From Acidobacteriota bacterium (GTDB lineage Bacteria; Actinomycetota; Acidimicrobiia; Acidimicrobiales; SHLQ01): 5,924 nt of DNA. The stretch lies in assembly GCA_022562835.1 (NCBI GenBank), contig JADFOM010000170.1, positions 1 to 5,924 on the forward strand, read 5' to 3'. Below, piece after piece: positions 1 through 5,401 of the stretch. The position numbers were made by a program, and so were the translations under genes. Position 1 is the first letter of the stretch; every line of letters starts with the position of its first letter. Below the pieces are notes generated by a model. It made no database searches and was not told where the DNA came from. It worked only from the letters and a program-made list of their open reading frames with translations.

Positions 1-1007
1 GTCGTTGTCGACGTTGCTGTGCTCTCGGCGGTGGTCGGAGGTCGTTGCGTATCCGAGTAAAAGAGCTCCACCGGGTTCGGCACACGTGTGGCTTGCATAA
101 GAACTCGGCAGCCGTAGTCGTTGCTGAAACAGTCGGTGGTGCCATCGGGCGACATGACGCTACGAGAAGCCACGATGTCGGCGGCAAACCTGCCATCCGG
201 ACCAACGACAATTTCGGCGGTTGGATTGAGACTGAAACAGGCGCTGGTGTCGTTCATGCCGCCGTAGGCGCACTGAGTGATCAACGCGGTTTCATTCGGG
301 ACGAACCCGTCGCCGACGACGCGTAGAAGATCGCCGTCGACCAACTCGGAGCGTGGCTCGACCGTGAAAACCGGCGGAATTTGGCCATCGACAGCCGGGT
401 CGAAATAGACGCGCGCCGAACCCGACTGGTCGTAGTCGGTGAGATCGCCCACCCCGATTACGCAGGACTGGTCCAGGCCACCCTCTGCGCAATCGAACAC
501 GCCACCCGCGGTGCTGACAAAACGATTGACTGAGACCGTCATCTCGACCCACCCGTCGCCGTCGGCGACGCCGGTCGTGACAAAGCCCAGATCACAGTCG
601 TCCTCCGAGCCGCCGGGTCCAGAGACCCAACACTGCGCAGCGCCGACCGTTGCATACGGAGCGAATCCTGTACCTCGCAGCACCACGGCCTGACCATCGG
701 TGAGCCCGCTGTCGGGTTCGGCCACCACCGGCAGCCCGATCGATTCGAGACCGTCGTAGGGCGCGGCGAATTCGGGGGTTTGCACGTCGGAGGGGTCGAC
801 GATCTGAACGCTGGAGTCACCTTCGAGCTGCGAAATCCAGAGCCCTGCTCCTAACAACGCGACGACGAGCAGGCCCATCGCGCCGGCTCGGCCGATCCTC
901 GAATTTCTGGCCAGCGGCGGGATGTCGGCAGGATCGGACTGCAGATCGACGATCGCTCCCTCGACCCGGGACCCAGCGTTTCGCAGGTGGTCGTCGATAT
1001 TGTTCAT
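1..1007 (-). CDS. Membrane-anchored protein with two neocarzinostatin-like domains, possible sigma-factor partner (C-terminus cut by window edge)
   Basis: The frame opens at ATG 1005-1007 and stays open to the edge, giving 335 residues. GGAGAA at 1013-1018 lies 5 nt before the ATG. The ATG overlaps the sigma-factor stop as ATGA, so translation is probably coupled. Residues 1-38 are a short polar, presumably cytoplasmic segment. Residues about 41-60 are one hydrophobic membrane helix, and the rest should lie outside the cell. Residues about 92-203 and 213-318 are two repeats resembling neocarzinostatin: each opens with a SGLTDGQ/SELVDGD turn and a G-G-F strand. Each also has two cysteine pairs, C126/C138 and C173/C182, then C246/C257 and C293/C300, as in the two disulfides of that fold. 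A Thr/Ser-rich tail begins near 323. In antibiotic apoproteins this fold binds an enediyne; no such ligand is implied here. The position suggests an anti-sigma or sensor role, but no zinc-finger anti-sigma motif is visible. The fold is fairly sure; the function is inferred. Confidence 0.8.
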   Translation of the reverse strand, partial: MNNIDDHLRNAGSRVEGAIVDLQSDPADIPPLARNSRIGRAGAMGLLVVALLGAGLWISQLEGDSSVQIVDPSDVQTPEFAAPYDGLESIGLPVVAEPDSGLTDGQAVVLRGTGFAPYATVGAAQCWVSGPGGSEDDCDLGFVTTGVADGDGWVEMTVSVNRFVSTAGGVFDCAEGGLDQSCVIGVGDLTDYDQSGSARVYFDPAVDGQIPPVFTVEPRSELVDGDLLRVVGDGFVPNETALITQCAYGGMNDTSACFSLNPTAEIVVGPDGRFAADIVASRSVMSPDGTTDCFSNDYGCRVLMQATRVPNPVELFYSDTQRPPTTAESTATSTT

Positions 1008-1555
1008 TTGAGTTCTCCGTTCTCGTCGAGCACAAGTGCCAGCCGTTGCCGAGCGCGTTTGAGGTGTGTGCGGGCGGTCTCAAAGCCGATACCGAGGTGT
1101 TCGGCTGCATCCGCTTCGGACAGGTCGGCCACATACCGCAGCGCGATCAGCTGCGCCTGCCGCTTGGGGAGTTTTCGGACCGCCGCCCAGAGTCGGCTAT
1201 CAGCCGGCGCGATATCGACCACCTTGGACCGCTGGCGACCGAGGCGCAGCAGGCCGCGTGTTTGGACCCCAAGACGTCTCCGTCGCGATACCGAACGATT
1301 GATGATCACCCGGCGCAGCCATCCCACCGGGTCTTCGTATCTGCCAACCCGTCCCCAATTTCGATACGCGTCGGCAAAGGCGTCGGCCACGAGGTCTTCC
1401 GCAGCCGTGCGACTGTTGGTCAAAACGAACGCCAGACTCACCAGCTTGGCGTGGTGGGTTCGGTAGGTCTCCTCGAAGTCCGCCAGCGCAACGACTTGCA
1501 CAGGAGTAACCGACACGAACTCATCGGAATTAGGGGTCTGCACGGCATCCATCAC
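1004..1555 (-). CDS. ECF-type RNA polymerase sigma factor (SigE-like group)
   Basis: This 183-residue protein has the usual length and layout of an extracytoplasmic-function sigma-70 factor. Such factors direct core RNA polymerase to a small regulon. Region 2 spans residues about 27-94: it starts FEETYRTHH, has AEDLVADAFADAYRNW (52-67) for core binding and -10 melting, and ends GWLRRVIINRSVSRRRR (78-94). Region 4 spans about 118-175, with the LPKRQAQLIALRYVADLSEA helix and the recognition helix around 157-172 (GFETARTHLKRARQRL). Region 3 is absent, as expected. The likely start is GTG 1553-1555, since GGTGAG (1564-1569) sits 8 nt before it; ATG 1550-1552 is the alternative. It follows the dehydrogenase-like gene by 48 nt and overlaps the next gene by four bases. 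That gene, rather than a typical zinc-binding anti-sigma factor, is its likely membrane partner. The family is sure; the regulon is unknown. Confidence 0.93.
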   Translation of the reverse strand: MMDAVQTPNSDEFVSVTPVQVVALADFEETYRTHHAKLVSLAFVLTNSRTAAEDLVADAFADAYRNWGRVGRYEDPVGWLRRVIINRSVSRRRRLGVQTRGLLRLGRQRSKVVDIAPADSRLWAAVRKLPKRQAQLIALRYVADLSEADAAEHLGIGFETARTHLKRARQRLALVLDENGELK

Positions 1556-1574
1556 ACTACTAACTCACCGCAGA

Positions 1575-1588
1575 CCCCCTTTTGGGGG
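1575..1588. other. Short G/C hairpin ahead of the sigma-factor gene
   Basis: CCCCC and GGGGG arms enclose a four-base TTTT loop (AAAA in the minus-strand transcript). The hairpin lies in the 48-nt gap between the dehydrogenase-like stop and the sigma-factor start. No U-run follows it on the minus strand, so it is not a canonical terminator. In RNA it would end about 20 nt before the GTG, outside the ribosome-binding site, and could act as a weak attenuator or mRNA-stability element. Its role is unproven. Confidence 0.35.
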
Positions 1589-1603
1589 GACAAGATCGCG
1601 TGA

Positions 1604-2509
1604 TTAGGCCAGCGGTCGGCCGAAGGGAAGCGGGTCTTGCCAGGTCGACAAGAACGCCTCGGCCCGGTAACACGCTCCGAGAAGCGGCCCATCAGGGTGG
1701 TCCTCAACCTCGCCGAGCGCGCCGCTGACCATCGCAGCGGCCTCGGTTGAACGCGTGTCGATGTCGCTTCCATCGGTACCCCACGACGCGAGGTCGCCTG
1801 CGGTCGTCACGAAATCCGGTAACGCCGCTACTTCGGCTCGACGCAGTGCCGCGAGGGCCTTGGCGGTGATTGGTAGCGGACCCCATGGCACGATGGATCT
1901 CACATTGAGCCGCTCTGTTACCTCGTGGTCGATGATTCCGACCTTCGAACCGACGACCAGTACGTCAGCGTCTACCACTTCGGACAGATCGGCCTCGCTA
2001 AGTGTCGCACCGGCTTCGCCTGCCAGTCGCCGGACCTCGTCGACAACCTGTGAGGATCCTTCGATTGCAACCCGGCCACCGCCGACGTGGGTAATGGCGG
2101 CCATGACACCCGCCGCGATCAGACGATCTCGCGGTGTCACGCCATCGATTGGCACGAGTCGGGAGGCGCCGCGCGTGTCCACCGCGATCAGCGGAGCCAG
2201 ATCTTCGTCGCTCAGGCCCTTGGCCGGGTCGAGTGCGAACGTTGCCGACTCGATGAGCGGCAAGAGCTCAGCGGCGAGACCGGACACGATTTCATCGCGC
2301 TCGTCTCCGTCGGCGTTGAATCCGCCGGACGCTCCCGAGATCTTTCGTTCGAAACTCGCCATCTGATAGGTCGTCGAGCGAGCGAGGTTGGCTGCCCCGC
2401 CCTGAAGGATTTTGCGCGCACAGCGCACCACACCGACAGACCGTTCGGCGTCATCAAGATCGACGGCGACGAAGCCCGCACCGTCCGCGAGTTTGTGAAT
2501 GTGGCTCAT
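1604..2509 (-). CDS. Glu/Leu/Phe/Val dehydrogenase-family protein lacking the catalytic lysines (probable pseudoenzyme)
   Basis: The 301-residue product aligns by eye with leucine/glutamate dehydrogenases along most of its length. Residues 42-64 (LARSTTYQMAS...SGASGGF) match the substrate-domain stretch that in leucine dehydrogenase reads LARGMTYK...GGGK. Residues 182-212 (DVLVVGSKVGIIDHEVTERL and following) and 231-241 (PDFVTTAGDLA) match the C-terminal coenzyme domain, with its GGIIN and PDYVINAGGVI motifs. Both active-site lysines are replaced, the TYK one by Q49 and the GGGK one by S61. The coenzyme glycine-rich loop is degenerate (EGSSQVV, 150-156). It is also shorter than the 350-plus residues usual for the family. 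Oxidative deamination therefore seems unlikely; a binding or regulatory role is a guess. The ATG start has GGTGAG (2516-2521) 6 nt upstream. Homology is likely; loss of activity is an inference from the missing residues. Confidence 0.65.
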   Translation of the reverse strand: MSHIHKLADGAGFVAVDLDDAERSVGVVRCARKILQGGAANLARSTTYQMASFERKISGASGGFNADGDERDEIVSGLAAELLPLIESATFALDPAKGLSDEDLAPLIAVDTRGASRLVPIDGVTPRDRLIAAGVMAAITHVGGGRVAIEGSSQVVDEVRRLAGEAGATLSEADLSEVVDADVLVVGSKVGIIDHEVTERLNVRSIVPWGPLPITAKALAALRRAEVAALPDFVTTAGDLASWGTDGSDIDTRSTEAAAMVSGALGEVEDHPDGPLLGACYRAEAFLSTWQDPLPFGRPLA

Positions 2510-2518
2510 TTGACGCTC

Positions 2519-2546
2519 ACCATAGTGCTCTGACGATTCCTGTCAC
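2519..2546 (-). promoter_or_regulatory. Candidate promoter of the dehydrogenase-like gene
   Basis: Read on the minus strand, GTGACA (2541-2546, five of six bases of TTGACA) is followed by a 16-nt spacer and TATGGT (2519-2524, fitting TANNNT). The -10 box lies 9 nt before the ATG at 2509, so any leader would be very short and the GGTGAG ribosome site would overlap the box. That conflict lowers confidence. The 2547-2559 palindrome abuts the -35 box directly upstream, a position from which a bound protein could touch polymerase. Confidence 0.35.
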
Positions 2547-2559
2547 GGTGTCTGACACC
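2547..2559. repeat. Palindrome GGTGTC-T-GACACC, copy 1 (proximal, upstream of dehydrogenase-like gene)
   Basis: This is a perfect 6+1+6 inverted repeat, extended to 15 bases by C2546/G2560. It starts 38 nt upstream of the dehydrogenase-like ATG. Another copy lies 46 bp away in the same gap, and two more lie upstream of prfC. It could be an operator for a dimeric regulator or a dispersed REP-like palindrome. No U-run follows, so a terminator role for prfC is less likely. Confidence 0.75.
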
Positions 2560-2576
2560 GCGCCCGGGTTGGTGAT

Positions 2577-2591
2577 AGCGCACTTTGCGCT
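2577..2591. other. AGCGCA-CTT-TGCGCT hairpin between palindrome copies
   Basis: A perfect 6-bp stem with a three-base loop lies between palindrome copies 1 and 2, downstream of the prfC stop. With no T-run on the minus strand after it, it fits an intrinsic terminator poorly, though it could stabilise the prfC mRNA 3' end. A shorter GCGC-AGG-GCGC stem lies between the palindromes upstream of prfC as well. Confidence 0.45.
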
Positions 2592-2592
2592 T

Positions 2593-2605
2593 CGTGTCTG
2601 ACACC
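2593..2605. repeat. Palindrome (C)GTGTC-T-GACAC(C), copy 2 (distal)
   Basis: The core GTGTCTGACAC (2594-2604) is a perfect 5+1+5 inverted repeat, and only the outermost base departs from the other copies. It lies 46 bp from copy 1 and about 15 bp past the prfC stop. An unrelated-looking TGTCGACA palindrome (2607-2614) follows directly. Confidence 0.7.
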
Positions 2606-2619
2606 ATGTCGACACCACG

Positions 2620-4200
2620 TCAGCCCTCGGCGATCAGCCGATTGAGCACGAGGTCGGGGTGCTCACGCTCGATGCGCTCCAACCAGAACGGGGTCTCGAA
2701 CAGTGCAAGACGGGTACCGTCGGCTCGAAACAACACATCAACACCACTCATCGCCCGTAGTTCGGCTTCTGATCCCTCATCGGTCTCGCGTGCCACGCTG
2801 AACTTCGCTGGGCTCAACTCGACCGGCGCGCCGAACTCGTTTTCGAGGCGATGCTTGGCAACCTCGAATTGCATTGGCCCAACCGCGGCGAGCATCGGAG
2901 CCTGATCGCCCAATTGCCGGTCGCGTAGCACCTGCACCACACCCTCTTCGTCGAGCTGTGCAATGCCGGAACGAAACTGTTTGAACTTCGCCGTGTCGGT
3001 GACTCTGATGACCGAAAAATGCTCCGGAGCGAATGCTGGTACCCGCGGCAAGGTGATGGGGTCGTCCACCCAAAGTGTGTCGCCGATGCGCACGTCGGTG
3101 GCGTTGACAAGGCCGATCACGTCACCGGGGTAGGCGACCTCGACGGTCTCGCGCTCTCGTCCGAAAACCGTGTGCGCGTACTTGGTGGCGAAGGGTTTGC
3201 CGGTGCGGTCATGGGTAACGACCATCCCGCGCTTGAATTCACCCGAACACACGCGTAGATAGGCGATGCGGTCGCGATGGGCCTTGTCCATGTTGGCCTG
3301 GACCTTGAAAACCATCCCCGAAAAGGGAGCATCGAGCGCGCGCGGGTTGCCGTCCTCGTCCTCTATTGGCGACGGCGACGGCACGAGGTCAACGACGGCA
3401 TCGAGTAGATGACGCACACCGAAGTTTGTGAGCGCCGAACCGACATAGAGCGGACTTGAAACACCAGCGAGAAAATTGTCCCTCTCGTGATTGGCGCCAA
3501 CAGCATCGAGCAGCTCCAGCTCCTCGACCGCCTTTTCCCACCACTCGCCTTCTTCTTCAGCAGCGCGGTCGGCGTCGACGAGCTCCTCTGGTGCCATTGT
3601 TGACCCGCGGGCGGTGCGTTCGAAACGAATGAACTGGTTGCTGCCGCGCTCGATGACACCGCGGAAATCCCCCGAAATACCCACTGGCCACGTCATCGGT
3701 GTCGGAGAGACACCGATCTCGCTCTCGATTTGATCGATCAATTCGAGCGGTTCACGGCCGGGTCGATCCCACTTGTTGAGAAACGTCAGCAGCGGCAAAC
3801 CGCGATCGCGACAGACCTCGAACAATTTCAGGGTTTGCGGCTCGATGCCTTTGGCTGAGTCGAGCACCATGATCGCCGCGTCTGCCGCGGCGAGCACGCG
3901 ATAAGTGTCTTCGGAGAAGTCACGGTGACCCGGCGTGTCGAGAAGATTTAACACGCAGTCGCGGTAGGGGAACTGGAGGACGGTCGATGTGATCGAAATG
4001 CCGCGTTGTTGTTCAAGCTCCATCCAATCCGATGTGGCACTGCGACGACCGTCGCGGGCTTTCACCGCCCCGGCACCAGCGGACAACGCCCCGCCGTAAA
4101 GCAGACACTTCTCGGTCAGGGTCGTCTTGCCCGCGTCGGGATGCGAGATGATCGCAAACGTGCGGCGTCGAGCGGCTTGATCGAGGACTTCGGACACCAA
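2620..4200 (-). CDS. prfC: Peptide chain release factor 3 (RF3), translational GTPase
   Basis: RF3 is a cytoplasmic GTPase that recycles RF1/RF2 from the ribosome after peptide release. The 526 residues match the family length. The GTPase motifs are P-loop SHPDAGKTT (19-27), a switch I region with GISITS (67-72), switch II DTPGH (88-92, with H92 the expected catalytic histidine), NKWD (142-145) and SAL (255-257). DFSEDTYRVL (94-103) and MVFKVQANMD (296-305) are RF3 signatures that separate it from EF-G. Domains II and III fill residues about 290-526. The N-terminus matches E. coli RF3 (RRRTFAIISHPDAG), so it must start at TTG 4198-4200 or GTG 4195-4197; an in-frame TAG at 4207-4209 closes the frame upstream. 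No ribosome-binding site is visible, and a -10 box upstream fits GTG as a leaderless start. The gene stands alone between two palindrome-bearing gaps. I am confident of the identity. Confidence 0.96.
   Translation of the reverse strand: MVSEVLDQAARRRTFAIISHPDAGKTTLTEKCLLYGGALSAGAGAVKARDGRRSATSDWMELEQQRGISITSTVLQFPYRDCVLNLLDTPGHRDFSEDTYRVLAAADAAIMVLDSAKGIEPQTLKLFEVCRDRGLPLLTFLNKWDRPGREPLELIDQIESEIGVSPTPMTWPVGISGDFRGVIERGSNQFIRFERTARGSTMAPEELVDADRAAEEEGEWWEKAVEELELLDAVGANHERDNFLAGVSSPLYVGSALTNFGVRHLLDAVVDLVPSPSPIEDEDGNPRALDAPFSGMVFKVQANMDKAHRDRIAYLRVCSGEFKRGMVVTHDRTGKPFATKYAHTVFGRERETVEVAYPGDVIGLVNATDVRIGDTLWVDDPITLPRVPAFAPEHFSVIRVTDTAKFKQFRSGIAQLDEEGVVQVLRDRQLGDQAPMLAAVGPMQFEVAKHRLENEFGAPVELSPAKFSVARETDEGSEAELRAMSGVDVLFRADGTRLALFETPFWLERIEREHPDLVLNRLIAEG
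3695..3717. repeat. 9-bp inverted repeat inside prfC (ATCGGTGTC-GGAGA-GACACCGAT)
   Basis: Two perfect 9-base arms enclose a five-base loop, within prfC codons for residues about 162-169. The inner arms, GGTGTC and GACACC, are the same half-sites as in the intergenic palindromes but spaced by five bases rather than one. The sequence is constrained by protein coding, so the structure may be incidental. Confidence 0.5.
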
Positions 4201-4203
4201 GCG

Positions 4204-4209
4204 AGTCTA
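4204..4209 (-). promoter_or_regulatory. prfC: Candidate -10 box (TAGACT) for a leaderless prfC transcript
   Basis: On the minus strand TAGACT fits the actinobacterial TANNNT box. It ends 6 nt before GTG 4195-4197, the spacing expected if transcription starts on that codon. The lack of any purine-rich ribosome-binding site before prfC fits with this. No convincing -35 hexamer is visible 16-18 nt further up. The box is short enough to arise by chance. Confidence 0.4.
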
Positions 4210-4237
4210 GGGTGCCGCGGTCTCAGCGCGGAAGGAC

Positions 4238-4250
4238 GGTGTCAGACACC
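4238..4250. repeat. Palindrome GGTGTC-A-GACACC, copy 3 (proximal, upstream of prfC)
   Basis: This perfect 6+1+6 inverted repeat equals copy 1 read on the other strand. It starts 38 nt upstream of the prfC TTG (41 nt from the GTG), the same offset as copy 1 from its gene. It would lie just above the -35 position of the candidate leaderless promoter. Confidence 0.75.
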
Positions 4251-4289
4251 CAGCGCAGGGCGCGTCTGGTGAGAGTGATTCTTGTGCCG

Positions 4290-4302
4290 GGTGTCTGACA
4301 CC
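4290..4302. repeat. Palindrome GGTGTC-T-GACACC, copy 4 (distal, upstream of prfC)
   Basis: This perfect copy is identical to copy 1 and lies 52 bp from copy 3. A GCGC-AGG-GCGC stem (4253-4263) lies between them. The remaining bases to the next stop (4303-4354) hold only a weak CCGG-TATTG-CCGG stem at 4311-4323 and no canonical terminator. Confidence 0.75.
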
Positions 4303-4354
4303 ACACCGGTCCGGTATTGCCGGCTGGCCTGGCTTTCCACTTGCGCAGCAATTA

Positions 4355-5401
4355 TTAGTGTCTACGTTCGGAGACGAAGTGTGCGAGGTCGACGAGCGGT
4401 TGGCGCGCATCTTCAACAATGTCGAGTCCGTTGAGCGCGGTGATCGCCTCGGTGGTGAGCCGCTCGATGTCGGACTCAACCGAGCTGAGTGCACCGGTCT
4501 CGACCATCACGGCTTGGATCGCTGAGACTTCATCGTCATTGGGCGACTCGCCGACACGGTCGAGCACCTTGCGTTGGCCCTCGTCGGCGTCTGTCCACGC
4601 ACCAGCCAACAAGAGTGTCGGTTTGCCTTCCCGTAGGTCGTCGCCCACGGGCTTGCCGGTCTCTTCGGTGTCACCAAAGGCGCCGAGGACGTCGTCGCGC
4701 AGTTGAAAAGCCGCTCCGAGCGGCTCGCCGTAGGCCAGCACTTCGCCGACCAAACGCGCGTTGCCAGCCAACGCTGAACCGATCTGCATCGGCCGCTCAA
4801 TCGTGTAGCGCCCTGACTTGTAGGAGACGATCTGTCGGGCTGTGTCAGCGCTGACAGATCGCTCAGCCGTCCCTGAGATGTCGAGATACTGCCCGACGTT
4901 GAGCTCGACTCGAAGCTCGTTCCAGAGCGTTCGGGCCGTGCCGGAGATGTCTACGGCGAGCACATCGGCGTATGCGTGGCAGAGGTCGCCGATCAGGATT
5001 GCTACGCCTTCACCGAAGCGCCGCGACTCGCCGCGCCAATCGTGTGAACGGTGGATATCGGAGAACTGAGCATGCACCGTAGGTAACCCGCGGCGACGCT
5101 CTGAACCATCCATTATGTCGTCATGCGCCAACGCGAATACGTGCAGAATCTCCAGCGCCGCACCCATGTTGAGCACAACATCACGGTCGGGGTCTCCGCC
5201 CGCCGCAACGTGCGCCCAGTGACAAAATGCTGGCCGCAGGCGTTTCCCTCCCAGAACCACCATGTCCTCCAGCGCCCGCAACGGCACCTCAAAGGCTGCG
5301 TTGACCGTCGTCCAACGGGTGAGCTCCGCGTCGAGGAAACTACGCAGCCGTGTGGTCGTTCGATCAGCCGGGTCGGTCAGCGCCGCAGGCTCTAGATTCA
5401 C
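4355..5401 (-). CDS. Polyprenyl (probably geranylgeranyl) diphosphate synthase, IdsA-like
   Basis: This is a trans-isoprenyl diphosphate synthase, which condenses isopentenyl diphosphate onto an allylic diphosphate in Mg-dependent steps in isoprenoid synthesis. Counting from GTG 5399-5401, motifs are GGKRLRP (51-57, diphosphate binding), the first aspartate-rich motif HDDIMD (93-98) followed by RRRG, KSGRYT (195-200), and the second aspartate-rich motif QLRDDVLGAFGD (233-244), then GKP (249-251). F89, five residues before the first aspartate, is a bulky residue at the chain-length position, pointing to a C15-C20 product; this is inferred. The frame is open back to 5485, but those 28 Arg-rich residues lie inside the upstream gene. 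The GTG shares a GTGA overlap with the XseB stop and gives 348 residues, normal for the family. No strong ribosome site is seen, which fits coupling. An xseB/prenyl synthase pair is a familiar bacterial arrangement. Confidence 0.92.
   Translation of the reverse strand: MNLEPAALTDPADRTTTRLRSFLDAELTRWTTVNAAFEVPLRALEDMVVLGGKRLRPAFCHWAHVAAGGDPDRDVVLNMGAALEILHVFALAHDDIMDGSERRRGLPTVHAQFSDIHRSHDWRGESRRFGEGVAILIGDLCHAYADVLAVDISGTARTLWNELRVELNVGQYLDISGTAERSVSADTARQIVSYKSGRYTIERPMQIGSALAGNARLVGEVLAYGEPLGAAFQLRDDVLGAFGDTEETGKPVGDDLREGKPTLLLAGAWTDADEGQRKVLDRVGESPNDDEVSAIQAVMVETGALSSVESDIERLTTEAITALNGLDIVEDARQPLVDLAHFVSERRH
4828..4861. repeat. Nested inverted repeats within the prenyl synthase gene
   Basis: CGATCTGTC (4828-4836) and GACAGATCG (4853-4861) form perfect 9-base arms around 16 bases. 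Overlapping the loop and right arm, TGTCAGC/GCTGACA (4843-4856) is a 14-base perfect palindrome, so two structures compete for the same bases. The segment is fully coding, and no regulatory role is evident. Confidence 0.45.

Noticed and set aside
1575..1588. Intrinsic terminator after the dehydrogenase-like gene
   Set aside because: The stem is only 5 bp and no U-run follows on the transcribed strand.
1046..1603. Plus-strand open frame of 185 codons antisense to the sigma factor
   Set aside because: It mirrors a clear ECF sigma gene, shows no recognisable domain, and such antisense frames are common in GC-rich coding DNA.
1755..2366. Plus-strand open frame of 203 codons antisense to the dehydrogenase-like gene
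   Set aside because: Its product is low-complexity and Ser/Arg/Pro-rich with no family resemblance, as expected of a shadow frame.
2547..2605. Rho-independent terminator or CRISPR-like array from the repeated palindromes
   Set aside because: No U-run follows the stems, and two copies per gap with unlike spacers are not a CRISPR array.
4303..4354. Small RNA or terminator downstream of the prenyl synthase
   Set aside because: Only a weak 4-bp CCGG stem is present, with no T-tract or promoter-like signal.
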